Source of the DNA: Caulobacter sp. 17J80-11
Lineage (GTDB): Bacteria > Pseudomonadota > Alphaproteobacteria > Caulobacterales > Caulobacteraceae
Assembly: GCF_014349105.1 (NCBI RefSeq)
Contig: NZ_JACSJI010000005.1
Coordinates: 168,424 to 232,423 of the forward strand
Reading direction: 5' to 3'
Length of the DNA stretch: 64,000 nucleotides
Of this stretch, positions 52,055-61,026 are shown one piece after another. Within the stretch, counting starts at the first letter, position 1, and each line of letters starts with the position of its first letter. The position numbers were made by a program, and so were the translations under genes. The notes below the pieces were generated by a model. It searched no databases. It saw only the letters and a list, made by a program, of their open reading frames with translations, and had not been told where the DNA came from.

Positions 52055-52345
52055 ATGTACGCGGCTGTGCGGCGCTACGAAGGGATCACTAACGACGCGG
52101 AAGCCGGGCGTCTCGTTGCGGAGAGCTTCGTGCCCCTCCTTCAGGATGTCCCCGGCTTCGTCGCCTACTACTGGATCGACGCCGGCGACGGCGTGATGGC
52201 TTCCCTGAGCGTCTTCGAGACCCGGGAGGGGGCGGACAAATCGGTCCAGATCGCGCGCGCGTGGGTGGCCGAGCACGCGCCGACCCTCATTCCGAACCCG
52301 CCGCGGGTCATCGAGGGGCCTGTGGTGGCGAGCGCCAGGGCGTGA
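52055..52345 (+). CDS. Small dimeric alpha/beta-barrel (ABM-like) protein
   Basis: A 96-aa protein (MYAAVRRYEGI...) with the ferredoxin-like layout of antibiotic-biosynthesis-monooxygenase or Dabb proteins: a first strand, helix NDAEAGRLVAESFVPLLQDVPGF, then strands VAYYWIDAGDGVMASLSVFET. ATG 52055 has GAGGGAG 8 nt upstream. The 207-bp gap before it has no gene. Such proteins are often small-molecule oxygenases or stress proteins; the function here is unknown. Confidence 0.75.
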   Translation: MYAAVRRYEGITNDAEAGRLVAESFVPLLQDVPGFVAYYWIDAGDGVMASLSVFETREGADKSVQIARAWVAEHAPTLIPNPPRVIEGPVVASARA

Positions 52346-52355
52346 GGTCCGCCGC

Positions 52356-54164
52356 CTAGCGCGGCGCGTGCAGCGGGATGATCTTGGCGCCGGTCGAGGC
52401 GCCGCCGGCCTCACGCTTCACCACCGGCAGGCGCACGGTCACCGCCGTGCCTTCGCCCAGCGTGCTCTCGATGGTGGTCTCGCCGCCGTGCAGCTGGGAG
52501 AAGGCGCGCACCAGCGACAGGCCCAGCCCCGTACCCATGCCGCGCGCGCCGGCCGGGCCGGCCTGTTCGAACGGGCGGCCGACACGCTGCAGGTCGTCGG
52601 GCGACAGTCCCACGCCGGTGTCGGCCACCTGCAGCTCCATGGCGCCATGGTCGCCGCGCAGGCTGACCGTCACCGCGCCGCCGGCCGGGGTGAATTTTAG
52701 GGCGTTGGACAGCAGGTTCAGCGTGATCTGCTTCACCGCCCGCTTGTCGGCCTCGATCATCAGCGGCTGCGGCGGCAGCACGCCGCGCAGCGCGATCTGC
52801 GCCTCGTGCGCCTGCACCCGCACCAGCCGCAGCGCCGCCGACACCGCCTCGCGGGCGTCGAAGGTCTCCAGGTGCAGCTCGTAGCGCTCGGCCTCGATCT
52901 TCGACATGTCCAGCACGTCGTTGATCAGGTCCAGCAGGTGGCGGCCGGACTCGTGGATCAGCTGGGCGTACTCGGCGTAACGGTCGGGCATCGGCCCGAA
53001 CATGCGCTGGCGCATGATGTCGGAGAAGCCGAGGATCGAGTTCAGCGGCGTGCGCAGCTCGTGGCTCATATTGGCCAGGAAGCGCGACTTGCCGGCGTTG
53101 AGGCTCTGGGCCTCCATCCGCGCCGTCTCCAGCGCCGCCTCGCGGGCCTGCTGGACGGTGGAGTCGCGCAAGATGCCGATCATCCGCCCGTCTTTGAGCC
53201 GGCGCAGGCCCAGCGTCACCTCGCGGTCCAGGGCGGCGCGCGGAGTGAAGGCGACCTCGCCCTCGCCGACGGAAGCCGCGCGCTGCAGGGCGGTGTGCAG
53301 GGCCGGGCGGTCGGGATGGTGGGCGGCGGCGATCAGGCCCTGGCTGAACAGGGCGTCGACCGGCACGCCGGCCGGCGCAGTGCCGAACGCGGAGCTGATC
53401 CGGCCGTCGTGGTCGATGGTGATCATCAGGTGCGGCTGCTCGGCGACCAACTCCTCCAGCCGCTTCAGCGCGATCTCGGCCCGGTCGATACGCACGCCGC
53501 GCCGGCGGAAGGCGCGCATGACGGTGGCCGACATGGCCGTGCCGGTGGTGGAGAAGGCCAGGATCGACAGCCACAGGTCCACGATCGGGGTCGGGCGCGG
53601 CCCGCCGGCGGTCAGCGACACCCACAGCGCCAGGGCCACGGCGAAAAGCGACAGCGCCGCGGCGCCCGAGACCATGCGTCGCCCGTCCAGCGCGACGGCG
53701 GCGGCCAGCGGCGTCAGGCACCAGACGGCCAGCGGACCGGTCAGGCCGCCGGTCGCGGCCGCCGCCAGCGAGGCGAACACGGCCCAGGCGCCCATGGCGG
53801 CGGTACGCTCGATCTCGCCGTCGCGCAGGCGCAGCAGTTGCATCAGCAGGCCCGGCACCGCGCCGGCGATCAGCGCGCCCAGCACGAACACCGAGTAGCC
53901 GTAGACGAACCACAGGGCGACGCCGGCGACGGCGACCAGGGCGCTCCAGCCGAGCGCGCCGATCAGAAACGTCTCAAACTCCTCGCGCGCGGGGGCGGAG
54001 GAGCCGTCGATGCGTTCAAGGGGCGCGGGTTCGGCCAAGGGTGAGTCGCTGCGGTTCAGTGAACGGGACAGTTTAACCGTTGAGACGGCCGCTGCGAGCC
54101 GGCTCCCGTGACGCGCGATTACGGGGCGAGAAATCCGAACCTCCGGCAACGGTTTCGCAAGCAC
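52356..54164 (-). CDS. PleC/DivJ-type membrane sensor histidine kinase
   Basis: A 602-aa kinase with about six membrane segments between residues 65 and 215, a PAS-like region (about 235-340) and a HisKA/HATPase core. Phospho-acceptor His368 is in MSHELRTPLNSILGFSDIM; the next helix FGPMPDRYAEYAQLIHESGRHLLDLINDVLDMSKIE is a hallmark of the PleC/DivJ subgroup. The ATPase has LLSNALKFTPAGG, DTGVGL and GTGLGLS. The GTG at 54164 lacks a Shine-Dalgarno; the real start could lie further in, for instance TTG 54038. Size and layout resemble DivJ, but I do not assign it. Confidence 0.8.
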   Translation of the reverse strand: MLAKPLPEVRISRPVIARHGSRLAAAVSTVKLSRSLNRSDSPLAEPAPLERIDGSSAPAREEFETFLIGALGWSALVAVAGVALWFVYGYSVFVLGALIAGAVPGLLMQLLRLRDGEIERTAAMGAWAVFASLAAAATGGLTGPLAVWCLTPLAAAVALDGRRMVSGAAALSLFAVALALWVSLTAGGPRPTPIVDLWLSILAFSTTGTAMSATVMRAFRRRGVRIDRAEIALKRLEELVAEQPHLMITIDHDGRISSAFGTAPAGVPVDALFSQGLIAAAHHPDRPALHTALQRAASVGEGEVAFTPRAALDREVTLGLRRLKDGRMIGILRDSTVQQAREAALETARMEAQSLNAGKSRFLANMSHELRTPLNSILGFSDIMRQRMFGPMPDRYAEYAQLIHESGRHLLDLINDVLDMSKIEAERYELHLETFDAREAVSAALRLVRVQAHEAQIALRGVLPPQPLMIEADKRAVKQITLNLLSNALKFTPAGGAVTVSLRGDHGAMELQVADTGVGLSPDDLQRVGRPFEQAGPAGARGMGTGLGLSLVRAFSQLHGGETTIESTLGEGTAVTVRLPVVKREAGGASTGAKIIPLHAPR

Positions 54165-54231
54165 GCGAAGAAACGGATTCGTAAGCGCAATCGTGGCATT
54201 CCGACGACACAGTCGAAGGTCGAAGGCCCGA

Positions 54232-55020
54232 ATGTCGCGTATGGCTCAGCGTTCCGTACCCATCCCGGCCCGTCTCGCGGAGCGCCGCGCGGCAGGTCAG
54301 GACGCCCGCCCCGAGAGCGGGGAGGCCGCCGGCAAGCGCTCTTTCCTGCGCATGGCCGCCCATGAGCTGCGCACGCCGCTCAACTCGATCATCGGCTTCT
54401 CCGAGATCCTCAGCCACGAGCTCTACGGCCCGCTCGGCGCGCCGCAGTACCGCGAATACGCCGAGATCATCCGCGGCAGCGGCCTGCGCATGCTGCGCCT
54501 GGTCAACCAGGTGCTGGAGATGGCCCGCCTGGAGAGCGGCCAGATGGAGCTGGACCCGCGGGTCGAGCCGCTGGACGTCGTGTTCGACGACGCCATCACC
54601 AGCGTGCGCGAGGAGGCCGCCGCGCGCGACCTGCGTTTCGCCTGCGAGATCCCGTCCCCGGTCCCGGCCGTGCTGGCCGACCCCAAGGCGGTGCGCACGG
54701 TGGTCATGAACCTGCTGCAGAACGCCGTGGCCTACGCGCCCGAGGGCGGCGAGGTGCGGGTCAGCGCCCGCGCCCAGGGCCCGCTGGTGGTGATCGAGGT
54801 CGAGAACGACGGCGAGGGCCTGGACCCGGCCCAGCTGCCGCGCCTGATGCAGCCGTTCGAGCAGGGCGAGCACGCGCTCACCCGCCGCAACCAGGGCGCC
54901 GGCCTGGGCTGGCCGATCGTGCGCCTGCTGTGCGAGGCGATGGGCGGCAGCTTCGAGGTGCGCACCGCGCCGGGCGAGGGCCTGACCGCCAGCGCCACGC
55001 TCATTCGGGTCGCCTCCTAG
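54232..55020 (+). CDS. Soluble PleC/DivJ-type histidine kinase
   Basis: A 262-aa kinase with no membrane segment. About 35 disordered residues precede the HisKA domain: His44 in AAHELRTPLNSIIGFSEIL, then YGPLGAPQYREYAEIIRGSGLRMLRLVNQVLEMARLE, closely similar to its divergent neighbour. The ATPase has the N-box VMNLLQNAVAYAPEGG, ENDGEGL and GAGLGWPI, a variant of GTGLGLS. ATG 54232 is chosen; ATG 54241 is an alternative. It has no sensor domain, so its input must come from a partner. Confidence 0.82.
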   Translation: MSRMAQRSVPIPARLAERRAAGQDARPESGEAAGKRSFLRMAAHELRTPLNSIIGFSEILSHELYGPLGAPQYREYAEIIRGSGLRMLRLVNQVLEMARLESGQMELDPRVEPLDVVFDDAITSVREEAAARDLRFACEIPSPVPAVLADPKAVRTVVMNLLQNAVAYAPEGGEVRVSARAQGPLVVIEVENDGEGLDPAQLPRLMQPFEQGEHALTRRNQGAGLGWPIVRLLCEAMGGSFEVRTAPGEGLTASATLIRVAS

Positions 55021-55071
55021 CGCGAACGCGCCGCGTTGCCCGCTCGGCGCGCTCGGCTTATCTGAGCGCCG

Positions 55072-55494
55072 ATGACGACGATCGCCGACGAACTGAACGA
55101 ACTGGCCGACGAATTCGACCTCCTGGGCGACTGGGAGGAGCGCTACCGCTACGTCATCGACCTGGGCCGCGAGCTGGAGCCGCTGGCCGAGGGCGAGCGC
55201 AACGACGCCAACAAGGTGCACGGCTGCGCCAGCCAGGTGTGGCTGTCGACCCGGCGCACGCCGGACGGCCGGCTGGCCTTCCGCGGCGACTCCGACGCGC
55301 ACATCGTCAAAGGCCTGATCGCCGTCCTGCTGCGGCTCTATTCCAACCGTACCCCGGCCGAGATCGCCGGCTTCGACGCCCGCGAGGCGGTCCAGCGCCT
55401 GGGCTTGTCGGAAGCCTTGTCGACCCAGCGTTCCAACGGCCTGGCCGCCATGGTCGCGCGCATTCGTCGCGACGCCGAACGGGCGGCTGCGTAG
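55072..55494 (+). CDS. sufE: Cysteine desulfuration protein SufE
   Basis: A 140-aa SufE/CsdE-family sulfur acceptor. Cys52 in KVHGCASQVW is the conserved acceptor Cys that takes persulfide from SufS. LGDWEERYRYVIDLGRELEPL at the N-terminus and GLIAVLLRLYSNRTPAEI are also typical. No other suf genes are adjacent. Its TAG stop is the first three bases of repeat copy B. Confidence 0.93.
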   Translation: MTTIADELNELADEFDLLGDWEERYRYVIDLGRELEPLAEGERNDANKVHGCASQVWLSTRRTPDGRLAFRGDSDAHIVKGLIAVLLRLYSNRTPAEIAGFDAREAVQRLGLSEALSTQRSNGLAAMVARIRRDAERAAA

Positions 55495-55557
55495 ATTCTT
55501 AGAGTTGGCGCGCGATGGTCGCCGAAACCGGCGTCCACTTTCGGCTGTCGCGCTCTA
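55492..55557 (+). repeat. 66-bp palindromic intergenic repeat, copy B
   Basis: It matches the reverse complement of 17511-17576 at 62 of 66 positions, with mismatches at repeat positions 10 and 18 and at two single sites further in. The hairpin arms are conserved apart from single changes. The first three bases form the TAG stop of sufE. It ends 44 bp before the def start. Confidence 0.88.
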
Positions 55558-55601
55558 ATCCCGACCTTGACCCTCAGGTATTGCGAGCCTACCTCCCAGC
55601 C

Positions 55602-56120
55602 ATGGCCATCCGTCCGATCCTCAACGTCGCTGAATCCGCGGCGATTCTGAAACAGGTCTCCGCCCCGGTGGAGCGCGTCGACGACGAGCTGCGCGCGCTC
55701 ATGGACGACATGCTGGAGACTATGTACGACGCGCCCGGCATCGGCCTGGCGGCGGTTCAGATCGGCGTGCTGAAGCGCGTGATCGTCATGGACCTGGCCA
55801 AGGAAGGCGAGGAGCCCCAGCCGCGCTTCTTCGTGAACCCGGAGATCACCTGGACGTCCGACGAGACGGCTCCCTACGAGGAGGGCTGCCTGTCGGTGCC
55901 GGAGGTCTACGACGAGGTCCAGCGTCCGGCCCGCGTGCGCCTGACCTGGCTCGACTACGACGGCGTGGCGCACGACGAAGAGGTCGACGGCCTGTTCGCC
56001 ACCTGCATCCAGCACGAGATGGACCACCTGAACGGCGTGCTGTTCATCGACCACCTCTCGCGCCTCAAGCGCGACCGCGCCATCCAGCGCGTCAAGAAGG
56101 TGATCCGCGAAGCGGCTTAA
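55602..56120 (+). CDS. def: Peptide deformylase
   Basis: A 172-aa metalloenzyme removing the formyl group from new proteins. The three motifs are GIGLAAVQ (47-54), EGCLSVP with metal ligand Cys96, and QHEMDHLNG with ligands His138 and His142 and catalytic Glu139. ATG 55602 gives MAIRPILNV, the standard N-terminus; the frame is open from 55515 through repeat B, which is not coding-like. fmt follows after a 211-bp repeat-containing gap. Confidence 0.97.
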   Translation: MAIRPILNVAESAAILKQVSAPVERVDDELRALMDDMLETMYDAPGIGLAAVQIGVLKRVIVMDLAKEGEEPQPRFFVNPEITWTSDETAPYEEGCLSVPEVYDEVQRPARVRLTWLDYDGVAHDEEVDGLFATCIQHEMDHLNGVLFIDHLSRLKRDRAIQRVKKVIREAA

Positions 56121-56127
56121 GCCTCCT

Positions 56128-56289
56128 AGATCCTCCCCCTAGCGAACGAAGCGAGCGCTGGGGGAGGGGGACCGCCGAAGGCGGTGGAGGGGGCTGAGTT
56201 CGCGCGACGGCCGCCGTCGCACTCCGCTGGAGCCCCCCACGGCGGCTGCGCCGCCTGCTCCCCCCAACGCTGACGCTCGGGGGGAGATC
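56128..56289. repeat. Long imperfect inverted repeat between def and fmt
   Basis: The left arm (56128-56194) and the reverse complement of the right arm (56231-56289) share the order agatc-tcccccc, agcg...gcg, gggggag, ccgcc...gcggtgg and ggggct. Each arm itself holds small hairpins (accgccgaaggcggt; ggcggctgcgccgcc). It would fold into a large structure in RNA. Such G/C-tract elements recur in Caulobacterales genomes as I recall them. Confidence 0.7.
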
Positions 56290-56331
56290 TAAGGAAGACA
56301 TCCCGCTCCGCTCCCGCTAAGACCCCGGCCC

Positions 56332-57255
56332 ATGCGCATCGCCTTCATGGGCACTCCCGAATTCGCCGTCCGCGCCCTGGCCGAGCTGGTCGCCGCCGGG
56401 CATGAGATCGCCGCCGTCTACACCCAGCCGCCCAAGCCCCGCGGCCGCGGCCAGCAGCTGGCCCCCTCGCCGGTGCAGGCCTTCGCCGAGGGGCTGGGCC
56501 TGCCGGTCCGCACGCCCGTCTCCATGCGCGACCCGGCCGAGGTGGAGGCCTTCCAGGCGCTGGATCTCGACGCCGCGGTGGTGGTCGCCTACGGCCAGAT
56601 CCTGAAGGCGAACGTGCTCGACGCGCCCCGCCTGGGCTGCTTCAACCTGCACGCCTCCTTGCTACCGCGCTGGCGCGGGGCCGCGCCGATTCAGCGCGCC
56701 ATCATGGCCGGCGACGCCGCCACCGGCGTGCAGGTCATGCGCATGACCGAGGGCCTCGACGAGGGCCCGATCGTGCTGTCGGAGATCGTGCCGATCGCCG
56801 CCGACGACACCTCCGCCACCCTGCACGACAAGCTGGCCGCCGCCGGCTCATCCCTGCTGCCGCGGGCGCTGGCCGCCATCGAGCGCGGCGGCGCGACCGA
56901 GACCGCGCAGGCCGGCGAGCCGACCTACGCCAGGAAGATCACCCCGGCCGAAGCCCGCATCGACTGGACCCGTCCGGCGATCGAGATCGACCGGCACGTG
57001 CGCGGCCTGTCCCCCTTCCCGGGCGCCTGGTTCGAGGCGCCGTCCGACAAGGGGCCGGTGCGGGTGAAGGTGCTGCTGAGCCGGCTGGAAGCAGGTTCGG
57101 GCGCGCCGGGGACCCTGCTGGACGACGGCCTGCTGGTCGCAGGCGGCGAGGGCGCCGTGCGGCTCGTGAAGGTCCAGCGCGAAGGCAAGGGGCCGCAGGA
57201 CGCCGAGACCTTCCTGCGCGGCTTCCCGCTGGCGGTCGGGACCGTGCTGGGCTGA
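56332..57255 (+). CDS. fmt: Methionyl-tRNA formyltransferase
   Basis: A 307-aa enzyme formylating Met-tRNAi. The N-terminal catalytic domain has [37 protein letters not shown] (catalytic Asn/His region) and [16 protein letters not shown]. The C-terminal OB-fold tRNA-binding domain begins with INWTR-like [25 protein letters not shown]. Full length. truA starts on the last base of its TGA. Confidence 0.97.
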   Translation: MRIAFMGTPEFAVRALAELVAAGHEIAAVYTQPPKPRGRGQQLAPSPVQAFAEGLGLPVRTPVSMRDPAEVEAFQALDLDAAVVVAYGQILKANVLDAPRLGCFNLHASLLPRWRGAAPIQRAIMAGDAATGVQVMRMTEGLDEGPIVLSEIVPIAADDTSATLHDKLAAAGSSLLPRALAAIERGGATETAQAGEPTYARKITPAEARIDWTRPAIEIDRHVRGLSPFPGAWFEAPSDKGPVRVKVLLSRLEAGSGAPGTLLDDGLLVAGGEGAVRLVKVQREGKGPQDAETFLRGFPLAVGTVLG

Positions 57256-57992
57256 TGCCGCGCTACCGCCTGCTGATCGAATACGACGGCGGCCCGTTCA
57301 AGGGCTGGCAGAGCCAGAAGAACGCGCCTTCGGTGCAGGACGCCCTGCAGGAGGCGATCCACGCCTTCACCGGCGAGACCGTGACCGTCGGCGGCGCGGG
57401 CCGCACCGACACCGGCGTGCACGCCACCGGCCAGGTCGCCCACGTCGACCTGACCAAGGACTGGCCGGCCAAGACGGTGCGCGAGGCGATGAACGCCAAG
57501 CTGGTCCGCAAGGGCGTGGTGGTGCTGGAGGCCTGGCAGGTCGACGCCGACTTCCACGCGCGCTTTTCGGCCACCGGCCGCCGCTACCTCTACCGCATCC
57601 TCGACCGCACCGCGCCGCCGGCCCTGGAGCGCGGACGGGTGTGGTGGCTGCGCAAGTCGCTGGACGTCGGGGCCATGCACGAGGCCGCCCAGCACCTGGT
57701 CGGCCTGCACGACTTCACCACCTTCCGCGACGCCGCCTGCCAGTCGGCCTCGCCGGTGAAGACTCTGGACCTGGCCACGGTCGAGCGGGTCGGCGCGGAA
57801 GTGCACCTGCGTTTCGCCGCCCGCAGCTTCCTGCACCGCCAGGTCCGCTCCATGACCGGCACGCTGGCCGAGGTCGGCCAGGGCCGCTGGAGCGTCGCCG
57901 ACGTCAAGGCGGCGCTGGAGGCGGCCGACCGCTCCCGCTGCGCCCAGGTCGCGCCCCCGGACGGGCTGTATCTGACCGACGTCGAGTACTAG
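57255..57992 (+). CDS. truA: tRNA pseudouridine(38-40) synthase TruA
   Basis: A 245-aa pseudouridine synthase for the anticodon stem-loop. Catalytic Asp52 is in GAGRTDTGVHATGQ. Other landmarks are YDGGPFKGWQSQ, RRYLYRILDR and SFLHRQVRSMTGTL. TGATG couples it to fmt. Its TAG stop overlaps the convergent dapE stop in a shared CTAG. Confidence 0.97.
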   Translation: MPRYRLLIEYDGGPFKGWQSQKNAPSVQDALQEAIHAFTGETVTVGGAGRTDTGVHATGQVAHVDLTKDWPAKTVREAMNAKLVRKGVVVLEAWQVDADFHARFSATGRRYLYRILDRTAPPALERGRVWWLRKSLDVGAMHEAAQHLVGLHDFTTFRDAACQSASPVKTLDLATVERVGAEVHLRFAARSFLHRQVRSMTGTLAEVGQGRWSVADVKAALEAADRSRCAQVAPPDGLYLTDVEY

Positions 57993-59146
57993 GCGAAGGT
58001 CTTGAAGTACCCGCGGATCAGCTGGGCGTAGACCGCCTGCAGCTGGCGGATCTCGCTCTCCGGCACGCGCTCGTCGATCTGGTGCATGGTCTGGCCGACC
58101 AGGCCCAGTTCCACCACCGGGCACATGGCCCGGATGAAGCGCGCGTCCGAGGTGCCGCCCTTGGTGTTGGGATCGGGGCGCACGCCGGTGACCGCCTCGA
58201 CCGCGCCCATCACCGCGTCAACAAACGGGCCCGGCTCGGTCAGGAAGGCGTCGCCCGAGTGCAAGGTCTCCAGCGTCACCTTGCGGCCCGACGCCTCGCT
58301 GGCCAGCCGGCACTCCTCCTCGATCCAGGCGATCAGGCCCGCGCCGGTGTGGCTGGGGTTGAAGCGGATGTTGAAGCGCGCGGTCGCCCGCGGCGGGATC
58401 ACGTTCGTCGCCGGATTGCCCACGTCGATGGTGGTGACCTCCAGGTTCGACGGCGGGAAGGCGGGATAGCCCTCGTCCAGCCGCCGACCCTGCAGCCGGT
58501 CCAGCAGGTGGATCAGGGTCGGGATCGGATTGGCGGCGCGCTCCGGATAGGCGACGTGGCCCTGGCGGCCGTCGACCGTGATCCAGACGTTCAGGCTGCC
58601 GCGCCGGCCGACCTTCACCGTGTCGCCCAGCACGGCGGCGGAGGTCGGCTCGCCGACCACGCAGTGGTCGATCCGCTCGCCCTCGGCGATCAGCTGCTGG
58701 ACCACCTTCTTGGTGCCGTCCAGCGCCACGCCCTCTTCATCGCCGGTGATCAGGTAGGAGAGGCTGCCCGGCAGCTCGCCCTCGGCCAGCACCTCGGCGA
58801 CGGCCGCGGTCCAGGCGGCGATGCCGCCCTTCATGTCCACCGCGCCGCGCCCGATCAGCACGCCGTCGACGATGCGCGCCTCGAACGGGTCGGCGCTCCA
58901 GGATCCCGTATCGCCCGGCGGGACCACGTCGGTGTGGCCGGCGAAGCAGAGGTTCGGACCAGCCGTCCCGCGCCGGGCGTAGAGGTTCTCGATCTCGCCG
59001 AACGGCATGCGCCGGCAGCTGAAGCCGAGGTCGGCCAGCACGCCCTGCAGCACGTCCATGGCCCCTGCGTCGCGCGGGGTGACCGACGGCTTGCGGATCA
59101 GGTCGCAGGCGAGGAGAACGGGATCGACGCGGGAGACGGTGGTCAT
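57989..59146 (-). CDS. dapE: Succinyl-diaminopimelate desuccinylase
   Basis: A 385-aa M20-family di-zinc enzyme of lysine and peptidoglycan precursor synthesis. FAGHTDVVPPGD, GAVDMKGGIAAW, SYLITGDEEGVALDGTKK with the catalytic Glu, and GGTSDARFIRAMCPVVELGLVG near the C-terminus are present, together with the lid domain (VKVGRRGSLNVWITVDGRQGHVAYP). Convergent with truA. Its start is 45 bp from the divergent cupin gene. Confidence 0.96.
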   Translation of the reverse strand: MTTVSRVDPVLLACDLIRKPSVTPRDAGAMDVLQGVLADLGFSCRRMPFGEIENLYARRGTAGPNLCFAGHTDVVPPGDTGSWSADPFEARIVDGVLIGRGAVDMKGGIAAWTAAVAEVLAEGELPGSLSYLITGDEEGVALDGTKKVVQQLIAEGERIDHCVVGEPTSAAVLGDTVKVGRRGSLNVWITVDGRQGHVAYPERAANPIPTLIHLLDRLQGRRLDEGYPAFPPSNLEVTTIDVGNPATNVIPPRATARFNIRFNPSHTGAGLIAWIEEECRLASEASGRKVTLETLHSGDAFLTEPGPFVDAVMGAVEAVTGVRPDPNTKGGTSDARFIRAMCPVVELGLVGQTMHQIDERVPESEIRQLQAVYAQLIRGYFKTFA

Positions 59147-59190
59147 GTGCGCCGTTTAGCCGGACCGCGCGTCGCTGCAAAGGAAAGCGC

Positions 59191-59634
59191 ATGGTCATCG
59201 ATCTGAAGGCCGTCCCGGTGCGCACCGGCTCCGGCTATCCCGCCCCGTTCAACCTCTGCGCCGGCGCACGCCAGAAGCAGGCCCTGGGCGACGCCGGCGG
59301 GCTGACCCAGTTCGGGGTCAACCTGACCCGCCTGCCGCCGCGCGCCTGGTCGGCCCAGCGCCACTGGCACCACGGGGAGGACGAGTTCGTCTGGGTGCTG
59401 GAGGGCGAGCTGGTGCTGATCACCGACGCCGGCGAGCAGACCGTGCGCGCCGGCCAGGCCTGCGCCTTCAAGTGCGGCGTCCCGAACGGCCACCACTTCG
59501 TCAACCGCTCCGGCGCCGACGCTGTCTACCTCGAGGTCGGCACGCGCACGCCCGGCGACATCTGCGAATACCCGGACGTCGACCTGCACGCGGTCGGCGA
59601 CGAGTACGTCCATAAGGACGGGACGCCGTACTGA
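59191..59634 (+). CDS. Cupin-domain protein
   Basis: A 147-aa single-domain cupin. The metal-binding motif 1 is visible as HWHHGEDEFVWVLEGELVLI, with the expected HxH...E pattern, and motif 2 as GVPNGHHFVNRSGADAVYLEVG. Similar proteins are often annotated as transcriptional-regulator-like cupins. The conserved ending PDVDLHAVGDEYVHKDG is shared with a widespread alphaproteobacterial subgroup. Function unknown. Confidence 0.85.
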   Translation: MVIDLKAVPVRTGSGYPAPFNLCAGARQKQALGDAGGLTQFGVNLTRLPPRAWSAQRHWHHGEDEFVWVLEGELVLITDAGEQTVRAGQACAFKCGVPNGHHFVNRSGADAVYLEVGTRTPGDICEYPDVDLHAVGDEYVHKDGTPY

Positions 59635-59693
59635 TCTTTCTCCCTCAGGGGGAGAAGGAGATTTCGCCGAAAAGGGGTGCTAAAGCCCACAGC

Positions 59694-60950
59694 GTGACTG
59701 CGCACGACATCGCCCCCGCTCCGCTCGTCTCCGACAACCCCTTCCGCGTGCCCGCCTTCCGCCTGGTCTGGCTGGCGCGGGTGGCCGCCGTGCTCGGCGT
59801 GCAGACCCAGAGCGCCGCGGTGCTGTGGCAGGTCTACGAGATCGCCCGGCGCGGTCACGGGGTGGCGGAATCGGCGCTGTGGCTCAGCCTGGTCGGCCTG
59901 GTGCAGTTCCTGCCGCTGTTCGCCCTGACGCTTCCGGCCGGGGAAGCGGCCGACCGGCACGACCGCAAGCTGGTCATGGGCCTTTGCATCGCCGTCGAGG
60001 CCCTGTGCGCCGCCGCCTTCCTGGGCCTGGCGATTCACGGCTCGCCGCCGCTCTGGGCGCTGCTGGGCGTGGCCGCCATGTTCGGCGCGAGCCGCGCCTA
60101 CCTGGCCCCGTCCAGTCAGGCGCTGGTGCCCATGCTGGTCTCGCGCGAGGCGCTGCCTCGCGCCATCGTCGCCAACTCCCTGGCCTTCCAGGTCGGCGCC
60201 ATCGCCGGCCCGGCGCTCGGCGGCCTGATCGTCGGCGTTTCGGTGGCCCTGGCCTACGGCGTGGCGCTGGGCCTGTTCGTGCTCGCCGCCGTTCTGGTGC
60301 TGTGCGTGCGCGCCCACACCAAGCCGGTGGTGCAGCCGGGCTCGCGCTGGGCGCTGATGGTCGAGGGCCTGTCCTACGTCTGGCGCACCAAGGTGGTGTT
60401 CGGGGCCATTTCGCTGGACCTGGTGGCGGTGCTGCTGGGCGGCGCGACCCTGCTGGTGCCGGTGTTCGCCAAGGACGTGCTGCACGTCGGGCCGGAGGGC
60501 TTCGGCATCATGCGCGCCGCCTTCGGGGCCGGCGCCCTGGCCACCGCCCTGTGGCTGTCCCGCTTCCCGATCCTGCGTTCCGGCGGGGCCTGGATGTTCG
60601 GGTCGGTGGCGGTGTTCGGTCTGGGCACGGTGGTGTTCGGCCTGTCCAGAGAGCTTTGGCTCAGCGCCGCGGCCCTGGCCGTCGCCGGCGCGGCCGACAT
60701 GATCAGCGTCAACATCCGCCAGACGTTGATCCAGATCGCCACCCCGGACTCCATGCGCGGCCGCGTCTCGGCCGTCTCCATGCTGTTCATCGGCGCGTCC
60801 AACGAACTGGGCGAGTTCGAGAGCGGCCTGGCCGCCCGCTTCCTGGGCCCGGTCGGGGCGGCGGTGTTCGGCGGCCTGGGCTCGCTGGCGACGACCGGCC
60901 TGTGGGCGTGGTGGTTCCCGGACCTGCGCAAGGCCGACAAGCTGGTCTGA
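59694..60950 (+). CDS. MFS exporter (EntS-like, MFS_3)
   Basis: A 418-aa protein with 10 to 12 membrane helices. N-terminal NPFRVPAFRLVWLARVAAVLGVQTQSAAVLWQVYEIAR and LPAGEAADRHDRKLVM (between TM2 and TM3) match the MFS_3/EntS-type exporters. GTG start. No siderophore genes are nearby, so its substrate is open. Confidence 0.85.
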   Translation: MTAHDIAPAPLVSDNPFRVPAFRLVWLARVAAVLGVQTQSAAVLWQVYEIARRGHGVAESALWLSLVGLVQFLPLFALTLPAGEAADRHDRKLVMGLCIAVEALCAAAFLGLAIHGSPPLWALLGVAAMFGASRAYLAPSSQALVPMLVSREALPRAIVANSLAFQVGAIAGPALGGLIVGVSVALAYGVALGLFVLAAVLVLCVRAHTKPVVQPGSRWALMVEGLSYVWRTKVVFGAISLDLVAVLLGGATLLVPVFAKDVLHVGPEGFGIMRAAFGAGALATALWLSRFPILRSGGAWMFGSVAVFGLGTVVFGLSRELWLSAAALAVAGAADMISVNIRQTLIQIATPDSMRGRVSAVSMLFIGASNELGEFESGLAARFLGPVGAAVFGGLGSLATTGLWAWWFPDLRKADKLV

Positions 60951-61026
60951 TCCCGGGCGGAACCCCTTGGGCGACCCTCCGTTGTGATTTCCAACGGGGG
61001 CGGCCCGTGCAAGGGGCTTGAGCTTT

